Shown here one piece after another: positions 32,781 to 37,817 of a DNA stretch of 37,817 bases. Each line of letters starts with the position of its first letter. The stretch's first letter is position 1. Both the position numbers and the translations under genes were made by a program. The notes below the pieces were generated by a model, which saw nothing but the letters and a program-made list of their open reading frames with translations, was not told where the DNA came from and searched no databases. This stretch comes from an uncultured Clostridia bacterium (GTDB taxonomy: Bacteria > Bacillota > Clostridia > Christensenellales > Aristaeellaceae), in assembly GCA_934630705.1 (NCBI GenBank), contig CAKTWP010000018.1, positions 1 to 37,817 on the forward strand, given 5' to 3'.

Positions 32781-33581
32781 ATGCGCATTACCCATCCGCA
32801 GGCCGCCTTTCAGGGCGTGGCGCCAGAGAACGTGTTTTTCGTGGCAAATGATCAGCAGATTCAGCTGGGCACGGGCTACGTGATCGATTTTTTCCAGGGC
32901 GAAATGTATCCGGAGCGGCCCTATCATCTGTTCATGCAGATCGACGCCCAGCCCTCGGCCCGGGCGCTGATGTACGGCGCGCTGCTGGCCCGGGCGGAAC
33001 AGCTGCGGGCCCGGAATCCCCAGGTGCCTGCCCGGCTGTATGCCCAGGTTTCGCCGGAAAACGCGGATATGCTGCAGTTTTATGAAAGCTGCGGCATGCG
33101 CAACGACGATGGGGAGGATCTGTTCCGCTTTCTGGTGCCCCAGGGGGCGGCCCGCGCGCCCATGGGCATGCAGTTCGCGTCCGTGCCGCTGATGGATGAG
33201 GCGGCGCAAAATGCCTTCCTGGCCCGGGCCAATGCCTATCGCATCGCCCCCATCACCCGGGATTACCTCACCCTCTGGCAGCAGCAGCCCCATTTCATGG
33301 CCCTGGGCTTTTACCGGGCAGGCCAGCCCATCTGCGAAGCCGTGTTCACCGGCACGGGTGAAAACGCCACCCTGCTGACGCTTTATACCCGGGCGGATTA
33401 CCGCCGGCAGGGTCTGGCCCGGCAGCTGCTGGAAGCCGCTGGCACCCTCCTGCAGCAGCAGGGCGTGATGAACGTGTATACCCACATTTTCCGCCGCAAT
33501 GTGCCGCAGGTGGCGCTGATGAAGCGGCTGGGCGGCGCGTTCGTGCGCACCGTGACGGCCCTGCCGGGAATGGATCTGTAA
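32781..33581 (+). CDS. GNAT-type acetyltransferase, probable tandem GNAT
   Basis: A 266-residue protein. The C-terminal half carries a standard GNAT core: TLLTLYTRADYRRQGLARQLLEAAGTLL (acetyl-CoA loop RRQGLA) followed by MNVYTHIFRRNVPQVALMKRLGGAFV. The N-terminal half (about 1-125) also looks GNAT-like (ARALMYGALLARAEQLRARN, LQFYESCGMRNDD) but lacks an obvious acetyl-CoA loop, suggesting a degenerate first copy. It begins 45 bases after the GMP-synthetase-like gene, with only a moderate AGGG site, so the two are probably co-transcribed and may act on related compounds. A strong terminator follows. Confidence 0.8.
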   Translation: MRITHPQAAFQGVAPENVFFVANDQQIQLGTGYVIDFFQGEMYPERPYHLFMQIDAQPSARALMYGALLARAEQLRARNPQVPARLYAQVSPENADMLQFYESCGMRNDDGEDLFRFLVPQGAARAPMGMQFASVPLMDEAAQNAFLARANAYRIAPITRDYLTLWQQQPHFMALGFYRAGQPICEAVFTGTGENATLLTLYTRADYRRQGLARQLLEAAGTLLQQQGVMNVYTHIFRRNVPQVALMKRLGGAFVRTVTALPGMDL

Positions 33582-33619
33582 AGGGATTCATCCGTCGCCT
33601 CCGGAGCGCAGCATAAAAT

Positions 33620-33673
33620 CCCCCGCTTAGGCAAGAAGGCCAGACGGGCTTTCTGCCGGAGCGGGGGTTTTCT
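33620..33673 (+). terminator. Intrinsic terminator of the GMP-synthetase-like/GNAT operon
   Basis: CCCCCGCT (33620-33627) pairs with AGCGGGGG (33660-33667), with GGCA/TGCC and GCC/GGC pairing inside, followed by TTTTCTT. It starts 39 bases after the GNAT stop. Confidence 0.85.
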
Positions 33674-33747
33674 TGGGGAAACAGACGATGGTTTGCTTCC
33701 GTTTTGTTGAGGAAGTATTACAATTCGCGGACAATCCGCCGCCGCCC

Positions 33748-33776
33748 TTGCATTTGGCATAGGGCAATGATACAAT
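33748..33776 (+). promoter_or_regulatory. Promoter of the unknown membrane-protein gene
   Basis: TTGCAT (33748-33753), 17 bp, TACAAT (33771-33776). Confidence 0.75.
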
Positions 33777-33811
33777 ATACCATATGTTGTAACAGAAAGG
33801 AGTTCATGCGG

Positions 33812-34285
33812 ATGGGCGGATGGACGCTTTTTTTATGCGGCGCTGCTTTTCTGGCAGCCGTAATCCTGCTGGTGTGGGATGAGCGCCGCCGTCAGCATGA
33901 GCTGCTGCGCATGGAACGGATGCGGGCCAGTGCACTGTATTACCAGCTGTATCCCCAGGTGGTGTTCGCCCGGAAGCATCAGCTGGATCGGGTGCAGATC
34001 GAGCGTGGCCGGGTTACCTTCTATGCCATCTGCCCGCCCGGGCGCATTTGCGATTTTGTGATGGCGGAGCATGGCTTCCGTCCCCTGAGCCCCCAGCGGG
34101 TAAAGGCCCTGGCGCAGGTGATTGCCGACGATATTCCGGAGCTGCAGGTGAACGCCCATTACAAGCTTCGGCGTTATCGGCTCACCCGGCCCAACGGCCA
34201 GAAGGGCGATGCGTATCTGTTCACCATCCGCAGCCGGTATAAGACCCAGCTGATGTACGCCCGGCAGCATGTGCGGCTGTATTAA
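33812..34285 (+). CDS. Membrane-anchored protein of unknown function, 157 residues
   Basis: A signal-anchor helix (about residues 3-21, WTLFLCGAAFLAAVILLVW) is followed by a basic juxtamembrane stretch (DERRRQHELLRMERMR) and a compact, positively charged cytoplasmic-like domain. That domain contains ICPPGRICDFVMAEHGFRPLSPQRVKALAQVIADDIPEL and a C-terminus rich in Arg, Tyr and Lys. I do not recognise a family. The ATG at 33812 is chosen because AAAGGAG lies 9 bases upstream; an ATG at 33806 is only 3 bases from that site. It is monocistronic with a good promoter. Confidence 0.7.
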   Translation: MGGWTLFLCGAAFLAAVILLVWDERRRQHELLRMERMRASALYYQLYPQVVFARKHQLDRVQIERGRVTFYAICPPGRICDFVMAEHGFRPLSPQRVKALAQVIADDIPELQVNAHYKLRRYRLTRPNGQKGDAYLFTIRSRYKTQLMYARQHVRLY

Positions 34286-34305
34286 AAAAAGCGGGGGATT
34301 CCCGC
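34284..34305 (-). terminator. Intrinsic terminator serving the minus strand
   Basis: On the minus strand GCGGG/CCCGC is followed by seven T's. It overlaps the stop of the plus-strand gene and would stop transcripts arriving from the endonuclease-IV-like gene. Confidence 0.6.
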
Positions 34306-34353
34306 CGGAAAAACCATAGGGATGAACGCCCGTTGGCTGTTTGTTCATAAGCA

Positions 34354-34412
34354 ATGCGCCCCGGATCGGGAAGGACACGCGCTTTCGTCTCCTTCGTCCA
34401 TCCGGGGCGCAT
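34354..34412. repeat. Dispersed 59-bp palindrome, copy D
   Basis: ATGCGCCCCGGAT (34354-34366) pairs exactly with ATCCGGGGCGCAT (34400-34412). GGAAGGA pairs with TCCTTC inside. It lies between convergent genes, preceded by an AAACCATAGGGAT segment shared with copy B. The interval 34286-34543 otherwise holds only the terminator and a repeat remnant. Confidence 0.85.
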
Positions 34413-34465
34413 GGATGTTCTTTTGATCGGGCGGGCATCTATGATTGTTTTGTGGCCCCCCGCAC

Positions 34466-34516
34466 GCAAAGCAGGATGCAATATGGAGCAAGTCAAAAAC
34501 ATCGTTTTTCGGCATG
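34466..34516 (+). repeat. Deleted remnant (copy 4) of the multi-hairpin repeat
   Basis: GCAAAGCAGGATGCAAT (34466-34482) matches the segment ahead of the ATGAAGGGC stem in copies 2 and 3. After a few bases, GTCAAAAACATCGTTTTTC matches the terminal hairpin of copy 2. The hairpins between them are missing. Confidence 0.65.
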
Positions 34517-34543
34517 CTGAGCGTATCGGCTTCGTCGATACGC

Positions 34544-35395
34544 TTATGCTTCTTTCCAGATGCGGGCCATGGTCTGCGCGTCCTCGGCCTGGGTGCCCTT
34601 GCATTCGCAGATCACCCGGGGCGTATAGCCGCGGCCCTTCAGCAGCGGGGCCAGATACGCAAAGCGCGGGCCGTAAGCCGTTTCGGCAAAGGTGCGATGG
34701 CGTTTTTCCCCGGCAGCGGTGAACTCGATGGCGGAAAAATGAATATGCAGCGCCCGGGCCCGTTCCAAGCCCAGTGCTTTTTCCAGCGCGTCCAGCACCC
34801 GGGCAAAGTCTGCCGGTTCATTCAGTGCGCCGCCGCCCAGGGCATGGAGATGCGCGAAATCGATGCAGGGAATGAGCCGCGCATCCAGCAGGCACAGATC
34901 AAGAATCTCCTGCAGATCCCCGATCTGGCTGCGGCGGCCCATGGTTTCCGGGCACAGATGCACCCGGCCCAGCCCCAGATCGGCCAGCCGCAGATACGCC
35001 TCCCGCAGCCCATCCCGGCAGCGGGTCAGCGCTTCCGCCCGGGGCTGCTTCAGATCCGCCCCCACATGCACCACCACCCGGTCGCCGCCCAGCGCGGTCA
35101 CCGCGGCGGCGCTTTCGGTGATATAGCGGAAGGAGGCTTCCCGCTTCTCGGGGTCGGGATTGGCCAGGTTAATGAAATACGGCGCATGGGCGCTGACAGC
35201 AATGTCCCGGGCCCGGGCTTCCGCAGCAATCTTGCCCGCCGTTTCCGCGCCCAGGCTCACGCCCCGGCCGAAGGAGTATTCATAGGCGTTCAGGCCCAGG
35301 CTTTGCAGCCAGGCCGGCGCCTGCAGACTGGATTTGAAGCCCGCAGCATAAAAGGAATCGGCGTTTCCCGCCGGGCCAAAACGCGGAATCATCAC
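34544..35395 (-). CDS. Endonuclease IV-like TIM-barrel protein
   Basis: A 283-residue AP-endonuclease-2 family protein. Segments corresponding to the trinuclear metal site of endonuclease IV are visible: VSAHAPYFINL, VVVHVGA, LCPETMG, CIDFAHLHA, LHIHFSAIEF and VICECKGT supply His, His, Glu, Asp/His, His and Glu. The usual D-x-H pair is GEKRHRTF here, so the aspartate ligand is not conserved. This is a feature of a Clostridia/archaeal Nfo-like subgroup rather than of E. coli Nfo. DNA repair is therefore possible but unproven. The start is the GTG at 35395 or the adjacent ATG at 35392; GGAGGAGG lies 7 bases before the GTG. It is downstream of glnN on the same strand, with 176 bases between. Confidence 0.85.
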   Translation of the reverse strand: MMIPRFGPAGNADSFYAAGFKSSLQAPAWLQSLGLNAYEYSFGRGVSLGAETAGKIAAEARARDIAVSAHAPYFINLANPDPEKREASFRYITESAAAVTALGGDRVVVHVGADLKQPRAEALTRCRDGLREAYLRLADLGLGRVHLCPETMGRRSQIGDLQEILDLCLLDARLIPCIDFAHLHALGGGALNEPADFARVLDALEKALGLERARALHIHFSAIEFTAAGEKRHRTFAETAYGPRFAYLAPLLKGRGYTPRVICECKGTQAEDAQTMARIWKEA

Positions 35396-35449
35396 GATGG
35401 CGCCTCCTCCTGATCATTATTTGATGGGAAGAAAATCATACGGGAGAAA

Positions 35450-35504
35450 CCCATGCTTGTGACCAAGGAATGGTTTTCCCTCGTTTCCAAGAAAGTCGCA
35501 TGGG
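35450..35504. other. Long imperfect hairpin between glnN and the endonuclease-IV-like gene
   Basis: CCCATGC (35450-35456) pairs with GCATGGG (35498-35504); GAC/GTC and GGAA/TTCC can pair inside. It may end glnN transcripts or be another dispersed repeat. Confidence 0.4.
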
Positions 35505-35532
35505 ATCGGAACAGGTCTTTATTGAATCGGCA

Positions 35533-35553
35533 ATATGCCCCAGATTGGGAAAG
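35533..35553. repeat. Half copy E of the dispersed palindrome
   Basis: ATATGCCCCAGATTGGGAAA resembles the left arm of copies A-D. The right arm is missing; the sequence runs directly into the glnN stop codon region. Confidence 0.5.
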
Positions 35554-35571
35554 CGATTGCGATTTTTTCAA

Positions 35572-37659
35572 TTATTTCGTCGTCAACAGCTCACCGTAGC
35601 CGGGGAAGGGCCAGAAGCTCTGGGCCACAATGCCCTCGGCCTCGTCCACCCGGGCGCGCAGGGCCTGCATGGCGGCAAAGATTTCATCCCGGCAATGGCG
35701 CGCCTGGGTAAGGGGATCCGCAGCGGGATCCAGCGCATCCAGTGCCGATTGCAGCGCCGCGTTTTTCTGCTGGATTTCCCCGCCCAGCGCGGTCAGCCGG
35801 GCCACCAGCCCCTCCTCGCAGGGCATGGGCAGCGCAGGCAGCAGCGCGCGCTTGGCCATGGCATCGGCCGCCACCTGACCCGCATACCGCAGCACCGCGG
35901 GCAGGATTTCCTTGTTCACGATGTCCAACATGGTGTGGGCTTCGATGGAGAGCATTTTACAATAGTTCTCCAGCATGATTTCATACCGGCTGTGGATTTC
36001 CTCGGCGGAGTAAACCCCCTGCCGGGCAAAGAGCGCGATGTTTTCCTCCCGGATGAAATAGGGCAGCGCATCGGGCACGCTGGGCAGCTCCAGCAGCCCC
36101 CGGGCGTGGGCCTCAGCCCGCCAGGCGGCGGCATAATTGTTGCCGTTGAAAATAATCCGCTTGTGTTGGGAAATGGTCTCCACCACGATCTGCTCCACCG
36201 CGGCGCGCAGATCCGCCGCCTGCTCCAGCTGATCCGCAAATTCACCCAGCACATCGGCCACGATGGTGTTGATCACAATGTTGGCATCGGCAATGGACAT
36301 GGCCGAGCCGGGGGAACGGAACTCGAACTTATTGCCGGTAAAGGCGAAAGGCGAGGTGCGGTTGCGGTCGGTGGTATCCTTGGGAATGCGGGGCAGGGTG
36401 CGCACGCCGATATCCATGGTGGCCCGCTCGCCGGCCACATAGGATTTATGCTGTTCCAGCGCCTCCAGGATAGCGGTGAGCTCATCGCCCAGGAACAGGG
36501 AAATAATCGCAGGCGGAGCTTCATTGGCCCCCAGCCGATGGTCGTTCCCGGCGCTGGCCACGGAAATGCGCAGCAGATCCTGATGCAGATCCACCGCCTT
36601 GATTACCGCCACCAGAAACAGCAGGAACTGGGCGTTTTCCGCGGGGGTTTCCCCAGGTTCCAGCAGGTTCATGCCGGTATCCGTGGCCATAGACCAATTA
36701 TCGTGCTTGCCCGAGCCATTCACCCCGGCAAAGGGCTTTTCATGCAGCAGGCAGGCAAAGCCATGCTTGGCGGCCACCCGCTTGAGGGTTTCCATGGTGA
36801 GCTGGTTATGGTCGGTGGCGATATTGGCGGTGTTAAACACGCAGGCCAGCTCATGCTGACAGGGGGCCACCTCGTTATGCTCGGTTTTGGCGGTAACGCC
36901 CAGATGCCAGAGTTCCTCGTCCGCTTCTCGCATGAACGCGGCCACCCGGGTTTTCAGGCTGCCGTAATAATGATCGTCCAGCTCCTGCCCCTTTGGCGGA
37001 CGCGCGCCAAACAGCGTGCGCCCGGTGTAAATCAAATCCTTGCGGCGCTGATACAGATCCCGATCGATCAGGAAGTATTCCTGCTCTGCCCCCACAGTAG
37101 GGATCACGCGCTTCACGTCCGTGTGGCCGAACAGCCGCAGCACCCGCTTGGCCTGATGGCTCAGGGCCTGCATGGAGCGCAGCAGCGGCGTTTTCTTGTC
37201 CAGCGCCTGGCCGCCATAGCCGCAAAATGCGGTGGGGATACAGAGGGTGTGGTCCTTGATAAAGGCATAGCTGGTGGGATCCCAGGCGGTATAGCCCCGG
37301 GCCTCAAAGGTGGATCGCAGGCCGCCGGAGGGGAAGGAGGACGCATCCGATTCGCCGCGCACCAGCTCCTTGCCGCCAAACTCCATGATCACATGGCTGT
37401 TATCCAGCGGGGAAAGGAAGGATTCATGCTTTTCGGCGGTGATGCCTGTCATGGGCTGGAACCAATGGGTAAAATGAGTAGCGCCCTTTTCGATGGCCCA
37501 ATCCTTCATGGTGTTGGCCACCACGCTGGCCACCTCGGGATTCAGCGTGCGGCCCTCGGCACAGGTACGATGCAGCGCACGATAGGTTTCCTTAGGCAGC
37601 CGCTGACGCATCACATCGTCGTTAAAAACCATAATGCCAAAGGTTTCCTGCATGTTCAT
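35572..37659 (-). CDS. glnN: Type III glutamine synthetase
   Basis: A 695-residue GSIII-type glutamine synthetase that makes glutamine from glutamate, ammonia and ATP as a large cytoplasmic oligomer. Length and motifs fit GlnN: MEFGGKELVRGESDASSFPSGGLRSTFEARGYTAWDP, VGAEQEYFLID (metal-binding glutamates), TEHNEVAPCQHELACVF, GVNGSGKHDNWSMAT, and RLGANEAPPAIISLFLG. GSIII lacks the adenylylation tyrosine of GSI. The ATG at 37659 is chosen because AGGAGG lies 11 bases upstream and the protein then begins MNMQETFGIMVFND, a typical start. The leader contains one copy of a 44-bp direct repeat that recurs 97 bp upstream at the window edge. No promoter is recognised before the window ends. Confidence 0.97.
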   Translation of the reverse strand: MNMQETFGIMVFNDDVMRQRLPKETYRALHRTCAEGRTLNPEVASVVANTMKDWAIEKGATHFTHWFQPMTGITAEKHESFLSPLDNSHVIMEFGGKELVRGESDASSFPSGGLRSTFEARGYTAWDPTSYAFIKDHTLCIPTAFCGYGGQALDKKTPLLRSMQALSHQAKRVLRLFGHTDVKRVIPTVGAEQEYFLIDRDLYQRRKDLIYTGRTLFGARPPKGQELDDHYYGSLKTRVAAFMREADEELWHLGVTAKTEHNEVAPCQHELACVFNTANIATDHNQLTMETLKRVAAKHGFACLLHEKPFAGVNGSGKHDNWSMATDTGMNLLEPGETPAENAQFLLFLVAVIKAVDLHQDLLRISVASAGNDHRLGANEAPPAIISLFLGDELTAILEALEQHKSYVAGERATMDIGVRTLPRIPKDTTDRNRTSPFAFTGNKFEFRSPGSAMSIADANIVINTIVADVLGEFADQLEQAADLRAAVEQIVVETISQHKRIIFNGNNYAAAWRAEAHARGLLELPSVPDALPYFIREENIALFARQGVYSAEEIHSRYEIMLENYCKMLSIEAHTMLDIVNKEILPAVLRYAGQVAADAMAKRALLPALPMPCEEGLVARLTALGGEIQQKNAALQSALDALDPAADPLTQARHCRDEIFAAMQALRARVDEAEGIVAQSFWPFPGYGELLTTK

Positions 37660-37676
37660 CGGTATCTCTTCCTCCT

Positions 37677-37817
37677 GGCTTCGCACGGCCTGCGCTGCGA
37701 TGCAGCTTGCCCGCGCCACTTTTCTATGGAACTTGGCGGCGCCCTCCGCCGCCGCAATGCGTCGGATCCGGAAGGCTTCGCACGGCCTGCGCTGCGATGC
37801 AGCTTGCCCGCGCCACT
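37677..37817. repeat. Exact 44-bp direct repeat upstream of glnN, period 97 bp
   Basis: The 44 bases at 37677-37720 recur without change at 37774-37817, ending exactly at the window edge. The spacer includes a hairpin GGCGGCG/CGCCGCC near 37735-37755. The repeat immediately precedes the glnN ribosome binding site. It may continue beyond the window, be a genuine tandem duplication of a regulatory leader, or be an assembly-end artefact. Confidence 0.8.

Overview
The window reads as a chromosomal segment of a GC-rich member of the Bacillota, most likely class Clostridia. This is inferred from strong AGGAGG-type ribosome binding sites, TTGACA/TATAAT promoters with 17-18 bp spacing, a T-box leader on metG, a single-chain class II glycyl-tRNA synthetase, a type III glutamine synthetase, a tandem-OB SSB-like protein and Lpl-type ABC transporters. 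No rRNA, tRNA, CRISPR array, phage module or transposase gene is visible.

Layout, left to right. The first 47 bases are the 5' end of a probable methyltransferase on the minus strand. The minus-strand genes typA, an SSB-like gene with a polysaccharide deacetylase gene, and metG (with its T-box) follow. A plus-strand sugar phosphate isomerase/epimerase faces away from metG. Positions 8.3-13.4 kb hold a minus-strand oligosaccharide ABC importer: two permease genes and two tandem paralogous solute-binding protein genes, the distal one broken by a single-base frameshift. A membrane-anchored AraC-family regulator is transcribed divergently and followed by a CNNM/CBS/CorC protein. A class A penicillin-binding protein (minus) and glyS (plus) diverge from a shared promoter region near 21 kb. 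A compact five-gene minus-strand operon follows: Nudix hydrolase, small membrane protein, GNAT, TSCPD protein and a 39-residue membrane peptide.

From 24.8 to 31.2 kb lies a giant exported protein (nine MucBP-like repeats, five SH3-like repeats, one transmembrane segment and a disordered cytoplasmic-side tail), then a secreted cysteine peptidase/amidase with a peptidoglycan-binding domain. Next are a GMP-synthetase-like ATP pyrophosphatase that has lost its glutaminase and probable XMP-site residues, paired with a tandem GNAT protein, then a small membrane protein of unknown function, an endonuclease-IV-like TIM barrel and glnN.

The most unusual content is intergenic. (1) A multi-hairpin repeat of about 205-235 bp occurs three times (about 2438-2671, 17281-17485, and 22489-22695 inverted) with a deleted remnant near 34466. 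Its stems keep pairing while their sequence changes, and its hairpins appear to serve as terminators of neighbouring genes. (2) A 58-60 bp palindrome with ATGCGCCCC/GGGGCGCAT arms occurs four times plus one half copy, always near gene 3' ends. (3) A 39-42 bp 3'-UTR hairpin occurs twice. Together with the diverged GMP-synthetase-like enzyme, these are the best candidates for something not yet described.
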